Shown: positions 39,201-50,376 of the stretch, piece by piece
How positions within the stretch are numbered: the first letter of the stretch is position 1
Layout of the letters: every line of letters starts with the position of its first letter
NCBI GenBank assembly: GCA_024734555.1
Contig: JANPWX010000157.1
Coordinates: 371,947-435,946 of the forward strand
Reading direction: 5' to 3'
DNA: 64,000 nt
Source of the DNA: Trochalopteron elliotii
Taxonomy: Eukaryota > Chordata > Aves > Passeriformes > Leiothrichidae
Notes under the pieces: model-generated
What the model saw: the letters and a program-made list of their open reading frames with translations, nothing else
Told to the model about the DNA's origin: nothing
Database searches by the model: none
Program-made: the position numbers and the translations under genes

Positions 39201-42200
39201 GCATTCTTATCACGTGTTTTTTCCCAATTGTTTTATCCTTTCTTCCTTGTACCAGGTGAAACAGAACCTTGTATATTCTCTTCAGGAGATCTAGCAAAGA
39301 GGCTGTGGCACTTGATGGTTAAAATCACAAAAAAAAAAAGTGAAATGAATGGGTAAATTCCCCACAATTAAGGAAGAAAGGTGTTCTGTTCCTGGCATCA
39401 GACAGCACATAAAGCTTTCCAACATCCAGGATGAATAAATACTATACTGAGTGCTCTGTACTGTACAGTACTTTGCATAACCAAAGGAATTTTTTAGGTT
39501 GTAGTACTGCCTGAAGCATTCTTGTGTGTAAACCTCTTGCTCTCAGCCCCATTGTCCTGCTCCTCTCCTTGTGCTCACAATGAGAAAAGTGTTCAGGCTG
39601 TGGTTTAACTTTAAAAAGGTTCAGGTTGTGGTCACAACCAAAGTTTGCTTCTATCTGCAGCTGTTCCCAGGCCTGCACTTGTGTAGTGATTTGGGTTTGA
39701 ATTTTGGGGTTTTTGGGTGGTGTACTATTCATGTGGTGGTTTTATGTTTGCTGAATTTTGCTTGCCGACTGGGAGATGGGATTTTGGGAGAAAAAGGTGA
39801 AACAGGCTCAACTTAAAAGTAAAACAGATTTTGTTAACATATACACTAAGGGAAAAAAAAAAAGAAAGGAAAATGAAACTTTTAAACACCTTCTCCTTTA
39901 CTACAAACTGTTTACTTTTTTACTTAACACAGAGAAAAGCTATGGTTTTCAGTCAGTTGTAACTATTTAAACACAATTTTGCATTACTTTGGGAGAGGAG
40001 CTTTTTTAGAGCTTATGGAGATACATGCTACAAGAAAAGGTTTGGTGGCTTTCAGTGTTACAAATCTGCAACTACTTGGAATTTTGCAGATTTTGTGCAG
40101 TCCTATTAATTTAAGTTTAAGTTACTTATGGGCTTCTACATGTTTGGGGTACTGTTTTAAGATTGCTTTTTTTGTATAAAGCAAGGATTTTTATTTTTAA
40201 AATCGTTTCTATCTTAAAAGAAATAGAGACTTTTTTATGATCAGGAGCTGGGGCCTTAAATTCACTTTTTCTCTAGAATTATCTTTGTTTCAAAGGCTGA
40301 GACGTCTTTATTTTTTATCTCAGCAGCTGGGGACTTACTTTATTCAAAATTCTCAATTAAATTTTATTTATATTAGTATACACAACCCTTTGGCTAGAAC
40401 TTGCATTCTTCTAAACCACATTATGATATTACAAGAAATAAAGTCTATTTTTGACACATGCATCTGGGTATATTTGGTCTCAGTCTATCACATTACCTCG
40501 AGCCTGGTCCTGCTGCAGTCAGTCCTGCATGTGCCCTCTGCTTTTTATTCTGCAGTGCAGAGGGCAGGATTTTGTGTTGGCTGAACAGGTCAGGAGTGTA
40601 AACATTGGCTAAAGTTAAAAGATGAAATGCTTTGTGAGCTCTGTCTAAAATGGGGTTTTCAAAACAGCTTCCACACAGATTTGCTGTTGTCAGCCCCTCA
40701 GCAAAGGTACATCTCTGGGAGGGATGGTTCTCTGTTACATCTCACACATCCTTTGTAGTTTTCTCTTGCTCCTTTATCCCATTAGCTTCAATTTTTGCCT
40801 TTATAGAAATGCAGGGTGCTGAGTTGCAGCCAGCATCTGTTCAGTTACAATTTTATTACTAATGGTTGAAATTCATAAAGGTGTTACCCATTGTTCCTGA
40901 ATTCACAGTGTGGTTTTGTATGGAGACTCAGCCTTGAGGAATGGGGATTTGTAAACTGAAGACAGAGAGGTAGGCTCTGTGTTTTAGGGGAGAAAAAAAT
41001 ACCATTTGTCTCAAGGAATGAGGAGGAACTCCAGCAGGTGAAGGGGATGAATAAAATCCTGAATAATAAGGATGTATTAGATGAATCTGATGTATCTCCA
41101 GAACTGTCATGTTCTGTTCAGTAACAAAACTGCACAGAATGCATAATGCTAATTACCTTGCCTAAATTTCAGTAAGCATGGACAAGAAATCTGCTATGCA
41201 GATCTCTTTAAATTGTAATTTTTGTTCCACAAAGGAGAGATTAAATGAAGACACCTGCCTGCTTTTGCTTTTTTTTGTCCATTTTTTCCCTCTGACTTGA
41301 TGCTCCTGTGTGATCTGTGGGGTCTTGTTCAGAGGCTCTTTATGTACAGCTGGGCTTAGCTTGTTTTGCAGGTTCTTTGCTCAGCCAGCCCAGGAACTGC
41401 TGTCACCAAGCATTTATGGTTCTGCTGTGCTTAAATCTGAAAATGTTTAATACTGATTTAAATTGAATTATCGAGTACGGAGAGAGTAAAGCATCTAAAA
41501 AAACTTTGATTAAAGGTTTTTGATGCCTATATGACTCTGAGAACCTAAACCCTTCACCTCTTTCAGGTGCACAATGTTTCTTTTGCTTTTGAGCTTATGC
41601 AAGATGGAGGCCTGAAGAAGCCAAAAGCTCGCCCTGAAGGTATGGATGTGCCCTGTGGCTTTAAGCTGTGTGTAAAGTCGTGTATTTCAAGTGCAATTCC
41701 ATTCCAAATAGCAACAGTACCACAAAGTGGAGCTGTGAATGGGCCCCTGAGAGTTTTCCAAAGGATTCACTGTCTGTGCTTGGGGTATACCCTGCCCATG
41801 CTTCATGTCTGGAGCAGATTCACTGAGGTGTCCAAGTGGAGCTTTAGTGAGTCATTCAAGAGCTGTTCAGTGCTACATTATAAATTCAGCTGGTGTTTTC
41901 AATAACTATCCAAGCAGAAAGCTTTTCATGGTCCAATTCTTGTAATTCTTACAGCTGGTGCTAGTCTGGGCTCCTGTGATCAGGTTTCAGTGACAGATAA
42001 CTGGAAAGCTTAAGGAGATTTTTAAGGAGAGCCAGTAGCAAAAGATCTTCTTGATTCATGTGATGTGGAGGTCAGAACTAAAAAGTGTAAAACCCAAGTT
42101 TTGCCTTTAAGTCTCTGGACTTATAACGTTAATTATTGATGAGGTCTGCATTGTTCCTTGCACTAGGGATAAAAAGAGGAATTAAAACTGTATGACTGCT

Positions 42201-45200
42201 AAATGAGCAGTTTTTATTCCTGGTGTTACAGACCATGTATGTGTTACAAGCTTTTGCAGAACAAAGGGAAATGAAGACTCCCCCCACCCCCCAAGAAACA
42301 TTTGGTCTGACTTAAAATGAGACAAAGTGGTGATAACAAATAGATTAACAAACAGTGGAGATGGTTATAGAGGGGGAAAAAGGCAAAAGACAGTATTAAA
42401 TGGCATATATGTGCTGTCAGTAATGTTGTTGTAAACTGGGAGATGAAAAGTGCTCCCGAAGAATGCTGAAAATGCTGAAAAGAATGGTGAAAACCAGCAG
42501 AGGTTCCCTTGCCATAAGGCTTTCTGACATCCTAACACTGTCATGAATGGTAAAACACTATAGCAGATCTTGCTTGTGCAGATTCAATAACCAGCAAAAT
42601 ACGCTTTTAAGTGTTTTACTGATTGAAAATTTAATAATTAATATAAGCTGGAGCGCCAAATTAGCTCATCCTTTTTTGCTTTTTGCTGCTGCAGGATGTT
42701 ATCATCTCTTGTGTGTTTTCCTTCCTCTTCTCTGTGTGTGGCCATTCCCAGCAGCAGTTCCCAGCTGTTGGTGTGGTACCTGTGTACCTGAAACTGACTA
42801 TGGCTCTTGGAAAACTGCTCCCTTGGAGAGGACAGTCACATCTTGGGAAGGGCTTGTCACTGTGGTGTCATTTGTAACACCTTGCCATTCATGTATTGCA
42901 ATATGTGTTTCACAGAACAATAATTAATTTTGACAGAGAATCTGAAGCTCTGTGGGGAAAAAAAGAAAAAATCTGTGTATATTTATGCTGCATTAATGCC
43001 ATACCCTGATCCATTGTTTGTTCATCAACAGGCTGGGAAACCTGTCAGGTGAATCCAGGCCCTGTAGCATGAATTGGGTAGTAAATGCCTCTTGGATTAG
43101 AATCATAGAATTGTTGAGGTTGGGAAAGATCTCTGAGATTATGAAGTTCAGCCATTAACCCAACACCACTCCTAAGCCACAAACTCAAGTGCCACATCTA
43201 CACAGCTTCTAAATTCCTCCAGGGATGGGGACTGCACCAATTCCCTGGGCAGCCTGTTTTGATGTCTGCTTTGATGCTTGACAAGCCAATACCCAGCTGG
43301 GAAAACCTCCCCTGGCACAGCCTGAGGCCGTTCCCTCTCATCCTGTCCCTGTTCCCTGGGAGCAGAGCCCGACCCCCCCGGCTGTCCCCTCCTGTCAGGG
43401 AGTTGTGCAGAGCCACAAGGTCCCCCCTGAGCCTCCTTTTCTCCAGGCTGAGCCCCCACAGCTCCCTCAGCCCCTCCTGGTGCTCCAGCCCCTTCCCCAG
43501 CTCCCTTCCCTTCCCTGGACACGCTCCAGCCCCTCAATGTCTTTTCTGACATGAGGTTCCCAAAAATGCAGCCAGGATTTGAGAGGGTGGGCATGGCTGT
43601 CCAACCAGTTTAATTAGTTTGTAGTATTTAAGGAAAAATGTTGTCTAGAGCAGAACATCATTTTTATCCCTATAGGCCATGCTTTCTGCAATGCTTGCAA
43701 GCAATAGGTCTTGTTAAATGTTGTAGAGTGTCTGTGTACAGGTGTAAACAAAAATAGAACCCTTCAGGTCATCTCTTCTTTGTTCTTCCAGCCAAATTCA
43801 GTGGATTGGGCCAGCAGCAGAACTATGTTGTGGTGGATTAATTTAGTATCCTCTAATGAGGTTGTTATGGACTGTGAAAGCTTTATATTAATGGAATATT
43901 TTAAACTACTTTTAGAGTGTATGGCCACTTTCAGTTAACATTTTATCAGTTGTTGTTGGTAATGTCATGGCTGCACATGTTTTATCTTGTTATAAGAAAC
44001 AGGAGGCTGAGAATATGCTTATTCTTGGAAATACCTGTTAGACACTGAGCAATAAGGAACACTGCAGTTGCCCACACAGGGAGGATGCACTGCACACTCT
44101 GTACCCTCTAATGCAGCAGTCAAAGACATAACTAGGTCTGAAAGTTAGGAAAATGGCAAACTGGAATTAGAATATAACTTTTGTAACCGTGGTTATTAAC
44201 CATTGGTCTGCATTGTCAAGGAATGGAGATGGAATTTCCACTACTGGAAGATGGAAATAAGAAAAATAATTAAGAAAACATTCAGTGTTAAGCTTGTGGT
44301 TTAATTTGGGTATCAACTTTCCACGATACCTGGAAAAATTAGTTTTGTTTTTCAGTTATCCAGACAGGACATTTCTTTTGTGAGGGTGCACGACTGCACA
44401 GCAATTACCATCTTTCTTTGGGGCAGGAGAAGATTCTTCTGCCAATGGGAACTGAAAATCATAAATGAAATATGGAAAATAATACAGGGAAAAAGGGTAG
44501 AAAGGATGTTTGAGAGATTACTGAATGTACCAGATGAAGTGTGGGGGGTTAGAGTGGTGCCTAGTGTGGGGTGGGAAAGAAGGGTGGAGAGGTTCTGGCA
44601 CTGATTCTTCAAAGCAGACAGTGGGGGTTTCCCTTGGACATCACAATAATTGTACTTGGTCTGTTAACACTTTGCTGTCTTCCCAGGACTTTTGGTGATG
44701 TTTTAATTATCTGTTCTTCCTCACTTCTGCTTCTGCATATATTGTTCACTGTATATAATCTGCTTCTTCCTACTCATTTCTTACATGTTACATCCAAACT
44801 TTCTTTCTACCACTTCAGCATTCCCTGTGCTGTGCCTCCCCCCAGAATCCCTGCATTCTTGGCATGTTATTGTAGTATAGGTGGAGAGGTGCTAACAGGA
44901 AAGCTTTTTCTTGAGAGCTGTTCCAGACCTGTTCCCTGGCCTAGCGTGATAAGAAGGGTTATTAAATAATAACATTTTATTATTAAATAATAAAAAGCCT
45001 GGAGTCTGCTGAGGATTCAGGCTCTGTATTAACCATTAGTTCATGGACCATATCACTGCAGAGCTGTGGATGTGGTGCACTACCTCAGGATGTGTGTGAC
45101 TGTTTGTTCACTGCTTCTATGGCCAGGGAAGTCATCAGGACTGTTTCCCAAAGCCTTTATCCCAGGTCTGTGACAGAAGCAGACTTTGTCTGTAGCCAGT

Positions 45201-45525
45201 TTTAGCTGAGGAAGGGAATTACCTTCTGTTTCCCAGAAAGAAGTTAGCTGTGATTGTATGATTGTAAAGCTGCTTTGAAGCACATCATGCAGGACATTTA
45301 AAAGGCTTGGGGAGATCAGAACTCCGTGAATTTTTATTTTTTTACTTCACAAATCCATCAGCTCAGAGATGTGGGGAGTTCTGGTCACGTCAGGACAAAG
45401 GAGGGGAAAACAAAATGCAAATTAAGGATGTCTCCTTTTCTTCCACAGATGTTGTCAACTTGGACCTGAAGTCTACCCTCAGGGTTCTGTACAACCTCTT
45501 CACAAAGTACAAGAATGTTGAGTGA
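18115..45525 (+). CDS. PARVB: Beta-parvin (PARVB), exons 2-13, 5' partial
   Basis: Join: 18115-18204, 20019-20089, 26898-27000, 29359-29499, 29874-29989, 34004-34062, 35572-35591, 36784-36845, 38087-38155, 39068-39169, 41567-41639, 45449-45525. The 983 coding bases keep one frame across eleven GT-AG introns and give residues 38-364 in human numbering, so only about 37 N-terminal residues lie outside. The product is a focal-adhesion adaptor that binds integrin-linked kinase, paxillin, alpha-PIX and actin in the ILK-PINCH-parvin complex. Domains: an acidic N-terminal segment (38-85), CH1 (about 87-195, with LIDWINDVL and DLYDGQVLQ), a linker holding ELTTTTEMMMGRFERDAFD, and CH2 (about 256-362, with LITFVNKHLNKLNL and TQFADGVYLVLL). 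It ends KYKNVE. The linker TTTTEMMMGRF and the LEEDYF-type CH2 region fit beta rather than alpha (PARVA has a different linker). No disruption is seen. Confidence 0.97.
20019..20089 (+). CDS. PARVB: PARVB exon 3
   Basis: 71 nt completing Glu68 through Lys91 (EENEERTMIDPNSKEDPKFK and on). Acceptor gaacag, donor gtagga. It ends on a codon boundary, the same position as PARVG exon 2, just as the first CH1 helix begins. Confidence 0.96.
22229..22259. repeat. Poly(A) tract
   Basis: A run of A interrupted once by CC, in PARVB intron 3. No recognisable retroposon body precedes it. Confidence 0.85.
26898..27000 (+). CDS. PARVB: PARVB exon 4 (CH1, first part)
   Basis: 103 nt, residues 92-125 plus one base: VLIDWINDVLVEERIIVKQL, then EEDLYDGQVLQKLL. 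It carries CH1 helix A and the conserved DGQVL motif. Acceptor ttgcag, donor gtgagt. Same length and phase as PARVG exon 3. Confidence 0.97.
27001..29358 (+). other. PARVB: PARVB intron 4
   Basis: 2.36 kb. It contains a C-run followed by an A-run at 27769-27797 and otherwise unique, AT-leaning sequence. A 185-codon antisense frame at 27050-27607 has no family resemblance and no supporting splice sites that I can see. Confidence 0.9.
27769..27797. repeat. C-run followed by A-run
   Basis: A cytosine tract with one T, then thirteen A, in PARVB intron 4. Confidence 0.85.
29359..29499 (+). CDS. PARVB: PARVB exon 5 (CH1, middle)
   Basis: 141 nt, Glu126 to the first base of Ser173. It includes LNVAEVTQSEIGQKQKLQTV and LEAVHDLLRPHGWTIKWNVD. 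The AEVTQSEIGQKQKL stretch is strictly parvin-like. Acceptor aatgcag, donor gtgagg. Same length and phase as PARVG exon 4. Confidence 0.97.
29500..34003 (+). other. PARVB: PARVB introns 5 and 6
   Basis: Introns 29500-29873 (374 nt) and 29990-34003 flank exon 6. Nothing beyond short open frames and ordinary unique sequence is visible; no repeat family was recognised. Confidence 0.85.
29874..29989 (+). CDS. PARVB: PARVB exon 6 (CH1, end)
   Basis: 116 nt completing Ser173 through Arg211, with IHGKNLISILHLLVALAMHF and RAPIRLPEHVSVQVVVVR. This is the hydrophobic core helix of CH1. Acceptor cctgcag, donor gtgagt. Same length and phase as PARVG exon 5. Confidence 0.97.
34004..34062 (+). CDS. PARVB: PARVB exon 7 (inter-CH linker)
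   Basis: 59 nt, residues 212-230 plus two bases: KREGLLQTTHVSEELTTTT and the start of Glu231. Acceptor ttccag, donor gtaagc. PARVG has a 56-nt counterpart, one codon shorter. Confidence 0.96.
34063..36783 (+). other. PARVB: PARVB introns 7 and 8
   Basis: These introns surround the 20-nt microexon 8 (intron 7 is 34063-35571, intron 8 is 35592-36783). T-rich stretches occur just after the microexon donor (35615-35680), a usual setting for factors that promote microexon inclusion. No other feature seen. Confidence 0.85.
35572..35591 (+). CDS. PARVB: PARVB exon 8 (20-nt microexon)
   Basis: Twenty bases completing Glu231, encoding MMMGRF and the first base of Glu238. Acceptor ttgcag, donor gtaagt, a strong site. 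Skipping it would shift the frame into CH2, so it should be constitutive. PARVG has a 23-nt counterpart at 62054 with the same phases. Confidence 0.95.
36784..36845 (+). CDS. PARVB: PARVB exon 9 (linker to CH2)
   Basis: 62 nt completing Glu238 through Lys258: RDAFDTLFDHAPDKLSVVKK. Acceptor aaccag, donor gtaaag. In alpha-parvin the equivalent linker helix packs on CH2 and helps form the paxillin LD-motif surface (known from the family). Confidence 0.96.
38087..38155 (+). CDS. PARVB: PARVB exon 10 (CH2 start)
   Basis: 69 nt, residues 259-281: SLITFVNKHLNKLNLEVTEL, then ETQ. A T-run of about 17 leads to acceptor actag; donor gtagga. CH2 helix A, which binds integrin-linked kinase in the family. 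Confidence 0.97.
39068..39169 (+). CDS. PARVB: PARVB exon 11 (CH2 core)
   Basis: 102 nt, residues 282-315: FADGVYLVLLMGLLEDYFVP, then LHNFYLTPESFDQK. Acceptor tttag, donor gtgggt. This is the most conserved CH2 segment. Confidence 0.97.
41567..41639 (+). CDS. PARVB: PARVB exon 12 (CH2)
   Basis: 73 nt, residues 316-339 plus one base: VHNVSFAFELMQDGGLKKPK, then ARPE. Acceptor tttcag, donor gtatgg. Confidence 0.97.
43100..43590 (-). mobile_element. CR1 LINE 3' fragment
   Basis: On the + strand it begins 'gaatcatagaattgttgagg', the reverse complement of a CR1 terminus. It runs through the 'gggcagcctgttttgatgtc' and 'ctggcacagcctgaggccgt' blocks to 'ctccagcccctcaatgtctt'. The minus-strand frames retain the CR1 ORF2 C-terminal motifs (GDSRGG-type, then NGLRLCQGRFSQLGIGLSS). 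5'-truncated and frame-broken, in PARVB intron 12. Confidence 0.88.
45449..45525 (+). CDS. PARVB: PARVB exon 13 (last coding exon)
   Basis: 77 nt completing residue 340 through Glu364 and the TGA stop: VVNLDLKSTLRVLYNLFTKY, then KNVE. Acceptor ccacag. The C-terminal helix of CH2 ends exactly where human beta-parvin ends. Confidence 0.97.
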
Positions 45526-45610
45526 TCCTGGAAGCTGCTGAGGTCTCTTCATCCTTCAACCTCCTCGGGCAGAAGTTACAATAAATGCCCTCTGCATGCT
45601 CCCACTGTGC
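45526..45610 (+). other. PARVB: PARVB 3' UTR (short form)
   Basis: Begins after TGA. A canonical AATAAA lies at 45580, so cleavage about 15-30 nt later would give a 3' UTR below 100 nt. Longer forms are possible because no transcript data are available. Confidence 0.6.
45580..45585 (+). terminator. PARVB: PARVB poly(A) signal AATAAA
   Basis: Canonical hexamer 55 nt after the stop codon. It is followed by T/GT-rich sequence near 45606-45680 that could serve as the downstream element. Confidence 0.75.
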
Positions 45611-48600
45611 CTTATGCTATGTACTTCATGCTTCATTCTTCCTACAGCTGATGTGTTCTCTCTGTAGCTGTTTGTAAGACATTCCCACTAAAAATGATGC
45701 ATGTGTATTCTCTAGGTCACTTGAAAACGTGTAGGTATTTCACACTTTTGCCAAATGGATCTGTTGTTTGCTGTGATCCACAAATGCTCTTTTGAGAGAG
45801 GAAATATACCACTAACTACTTTAATAAGCAGGGAAAACATGAGACCTTCCCCATGGCTCAAGATACTTTGCTTCTGCAAAAGACTTTCTTTTCCATAGTC
45901 CTTGGCTGCAGCTGGCATTTGATGATTTTTCCAGGCTTAGAGTGTTAACAATAGGAAATCACCATTGGAATTTATTTTGAAGCTGAGCCTTTTCCATTAA
46001 ATAAGAGTTTGTGTGTTCTCTTGGGTGGGTTGGGCTGAGGGGAATTACAGGCACTGTCTGAAGCTGATGGCAAAAGCTTCAGTTTTTGTGTTCACCTCTT
46101 TCTATTCAGTGTTTCTTCAGTGTTTACACAGAATAAGTCTTTGCAATGGGATGGCCAACTAATCTTTTGATGTCTAGTTTTTATTTAATCTCTTTTCTAG
46201 GAGAAATTTGGTTGCTGGGGCCACTGTCACCTGTTAAGCAGACAGCTTCAGTCAGGTTAGTCAGGAGCTGGTCACACAGGCACAGGCTGGATTAGTGCAT
46301 TTTCCCTAGTCCTTCCTGAAACTAACAGAGGGAATGTGCTGGAACAGGAGCCCTCTGAGGGGATTTTTGAGGAGAGCTTTGTGGAGGAAATGGGATTGGC
46401 ATTCCCAGAGTAAATGATGTGTGGAATATGTGTTCAATATCACCCTTTTCCCTCAAGCACGTGGGGGAGAGATTTGATTGCTGCTTTTATGTATCACAGC
46501 AGCAACTTTTGTTTTATGGGCAGCCATTCCTTTGGGTGTAACACTAGGCAGAGTGCCCTGAAGGAGAGCAGGTAGAATTGCTCTGCTCCATGAGTTGAGT
46601 CCTGCTCAGTTGAGTCCTGTTGGCATCATTTTTTTTCCCTAAAACTTGGTATTTTTGCACCAAAAGTTATTTGCCTTTGAGCACAGGTTCAAGAGAAAAC
46701 ATGCTGACTGGTATAATGGTATAATTTGAATGGTTTAATTTTACAATTTTGATTTTCTCCTTCCCTTTTCAAACATTTTTTCATTGAAAAGGGAGAGAAG
46801 TGAGCTTCTACTTCTTTGCTTTGTATTTTTGGGTTCTAATTTCTAATATTTGGATTACCTGGATCACCTCCCTTCACACCTCTAAAAAAAGAAAAAGATG
46901 GGAGGAAGTTGCCCTTTCTTTGCATGAAAAATTCAGCTCTCCTGTGCTCTGCAGGGCTCTCTGGGGACTCTTTGCATGCCTGTACTTTAGGAAGGAGCTG
47001 ACCTCTCACTGTTTATACTGATCCTGGAACAAGGGGATGTGCAGTTCAGATGAGGCCACTAAACTCCACCACAACACCAACAGAGGAGACTTGCACAGGT
47101 GCTAAGGCCTGGTGGGACAGCTCTCCTGGCAGGTGAATGGAATTGGTCTAACTTTTGTGCTGAGAAACAAAGGCGTCATGAGGCTGGAAGGTCACTGAAC
47201 TGAAAGATCTCTCAAACTTTTTGTTTAATGCAGGATTGTTTGCAGGAGGGAAGTCTGTTAAAGAGTTGTCATTCCCCCCCCTCCTTCCTTCAGGTGGTGT
47301 GGAAGGTCCCAGCTCTGTTTATGTGCTCTGAGTTGCTGGGAAAGACCTCCAGAGTGCAGTTTTTGAGATTGCAAGCAGTATTAATATCAAAAGCAAACAG
47401 AAGATATGAAGAAGAGATTGGTGAGGGTAATTTGGCTTTGGAAAGGGGGATGGCTGTTTCTGAGCTGGGATCATTCAGCTGGCATCTTCAGGGCATGTGA
47501 GCAGAGGTGAGCAGGCTATGACAGGTTGTAAACGAGTGTCTGTTTTGTTGAATTATGTGTTTCTGGTCCTCTTGCTACAATCATGGGTCTCCTTTAGCAT
47601 TCCTTCTGTGAATATCCCTGTCAGCCAGGACTGCTCCCCTGGATCAGGAGTCACAGCCCCTTCTGTTGTGGTCTTGTTTGTTGGTAGACATTGCACAGGG
47701 AAAATATTTTTTTCATTCCTTGGCTCCTGGCTGTCTGGCCAGCTGACTGCTCTGCAGACACTGTATTTATTGTTACCCAGATTTATGAGCAGGGCAGATT
47801 GAGCTGAAGTGTGGCTTCATCCCAGTCAACCCAGTTTCCAGGAGGAGCCGTGTAGGTAAAGCTTCCCTGAACACCTGCTTTTGTCATACCTTTCTGTGAC
47901 ACATGCACGTTGATTCTTTGCCTCTCAGAAAGCTGAGTCAGTGTTGAGAAAGTGTTATTCATGATGTCTTTGTGTTACTGGGGTTTTACATATGGGCACC
48001 AGTCTGAATCCTGTTGAGTTCATCTGGAATGCTGAATGCTCTGCAGCATTAAAGCTCCCTCATTTGTAAGTCCTTAATGAATGTCTGTCTTTTCCAGTCC
48101 ATACAACTTGACTCTAAGGTGCATTTACTTGGCACACTCAGCTACAGGGAGTTGTATTGCCACAGAAGAAGCTCAGATAGTCCTCAGCTGCATTCTGTTT
48201 TTCAAGGTGAAAAACCAACAGTGGCAGATTTTTTAAATCATTTTAAACCTTACAGGATTTCTTACTCCTCTTCCCAACACCCCAGTGCTTTCAGTATTAA
48301 TGTATTTTTAAGAGCCTTTTCTACTGTTTTTAACAGTGTTTACTCTGAATTTCTAACTACTAAAAACAGATAAAGTTCTGGACTTGTCATATGCTGGAGA
48401 CATCCATCTTAGTGATAAGAGTTGTGTACTGTAAGCAAGTTACAATGCAATGCTATGTTTGCTAAAATTCACAGCAGGAGTGTTTATGCATGGTTTTTGA
48501 CAGTTGTACTATTTATTCAAATAAACAAATAATGATCACTATGTTTTCTACTCTTTTTTTGTTTTCTCTCTATGGAAAAATCTGTGGGAAGATCTTTGGG

Positions 48601-50352
48601 AAAATCTTATGAATGGTGAGCTTCCCTTTGCTCCAGTGTGCAGAGTGTAGAGTAGCCCTACAATATGGCAGGGCCATGTGGAGAAGCAGGAAAATGAATT
48701 ATCAGAACTTGTTATTGCTGTTGAATCCTTGAATTGTTCTTCAGTGGCTGTTTTCATTTGGGGGGTGAGGCATTTGTGGTGGGGGTGTGTGCTTGGGATG
48801 TGCTTTGAGAACTTACAGAAACACCCACCCTGGGTCAGCAGCCCCTTGGAGTTGCTCCAGGGGCTTCTTTGCCCTATTTTCTTGTGAGGTCTCCTCAGAT
48901 TCTGGTTGCAAAACAAAATGTCCTTGTTAGAGGCTCTCTTCTTGAGAATAAGACTCAACAGAATTTCAGGAATGTTAAAAGGGTTTGCTTATTGCTCTAA
49001 AATCTAAGATAAAGGGTAGGAAAAATTCCAGGAACTATATAACCAGGTATTAACAGTCACACAGCTACAAATACGTGAAAAATGTATAAATAGCAAAAAT
49101 CTTTAGGCATCATAGGCATGAAATCAAATGCAACTCATACAGGATTGACTACTGTAATGCAGAAGTCTGGATACTCCATGCATTGGACACTACATGAGGT
49201 TTTGGAGGAAAAAAGGTGTGTTAATAAATGCAACACGTACCTGGAGGAAAGGTCCAGGAATGGTGGTTTCTGTAGGAAACTCTTTAATCAGTGATGTAAA
49301 AGGGGAGGAAGAGCAGCAGCAGTGCCTGCTGGAGATAACTCTTGTCTCACATGAGGGTTTTGGGCCCTGGTGTGCCTAACGTCCTCTCTAAGGGAAAATG
49401 AATTAATTTTCTAGGTTTCTCCTTCTCCCAGGTAGGTAGAGTGGCCCTGACCTGCTTTATAAAACACTTGAAGGGGCATGAGGAAAAGGTGTACTGGAAC
49501 ATGATCTTGTCTGCTCTTAGCTGATTTTCTATTACATACAAAGCAAAAGTGCTCTGTGAGTGTCCCCAGAGGCAGAGCAGCCCAGTCACACTGGGCAGTG
49601 CCATCCAAGGACAATCCTTTTAATACTTTCTGGAGTTGCAGGGGCTGCATGTTTCCTGCCCTTGTATTCCTGTTTTATTTCAGCCCCTGCAGCAGGGACC
49701 AGCACACAGACAATTGAGTTCCGGGCCGTGGTTTCGTTTTTAAGAGCAGAGCACTGAGACACAACTTCCCCTTGTGTGCTTTGTGCTGCCCTGCACGGGA
49801 CACCATCTCAGCCCTCTCCCCCAGAAATTACATCCTGACTGCTGGGACACGGTCTTGGAAGAGCTTCTGGAGAGTTACTGAAGGAGAGAATAGTAAGTTT
49901 GGAAATTGGGACTCCTTTGGGTGTGGGTTTCTTCATAATTATTGTTCTTAACGGGAAGGTTTTCTGTGTCTGTGTGGATTGTTCTCACCAAGATAACATC
50001 TCTCCTGATGCTTATGAGCAAAGATGGCTCCTGAAAAGTCTGGCACTACACAGGGAAGTGAAAATAAGTTTTAAAGTGGGTGCACCACGTGCATTGTCTT
50101 TTTTTCCATACTTATTTTTTAATTCTGGTTTCCCAAAGGTGGAAATACTACTATTAACACTCCCATTTTGTTTTGGTTTTTTTTGTCCCCTCCTTTCTCT
50201 GATCTACTTAGGAAATGTGTTTGAGCTAGGCAGAGTAGGGCTTTTGTCTTTTCAAACAGGAAATGAAACAGTTTGGTAGCATTGGAAAGTGCCTTGTGAA
50301 TATTCTTCGGCTGATTTGTAAGCCAGAGACCCCCATCAGGGCTTTGTGTGGT

Positions 50353-50376
50353 GGATATCTGGGATGGATATCTGGG
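50353..50376. repeat. Two-copy 12-bp tandem repeat
   Basis: 'ggatatctggga' followed directly by a near copy, in the PARVB-PARVG spacer. Confidence 0.75.

Larger units (their letters stand above)
36846..45448 (+). other. PARVB: PARVB introns 9-12
   Basis: Introns 36846-38086, 38156-39067, 39170-41566 and 41640-45448. The last contains a CR1 copy (43100-43590) and an AT-rich inverted sequence near 44963-44995. Otherwise they are unique, T-rich DNA with no gene I can support. Confidence 0.85.

Noticed and set aside
44963..44995. AT-rich inverted repeat (attaaataataa ... ttattattaaat) as a possible regulatory hairpin
   Set aside because: Such AT-only palindromic stretches arise readily in intron DNA; no context supports a function.
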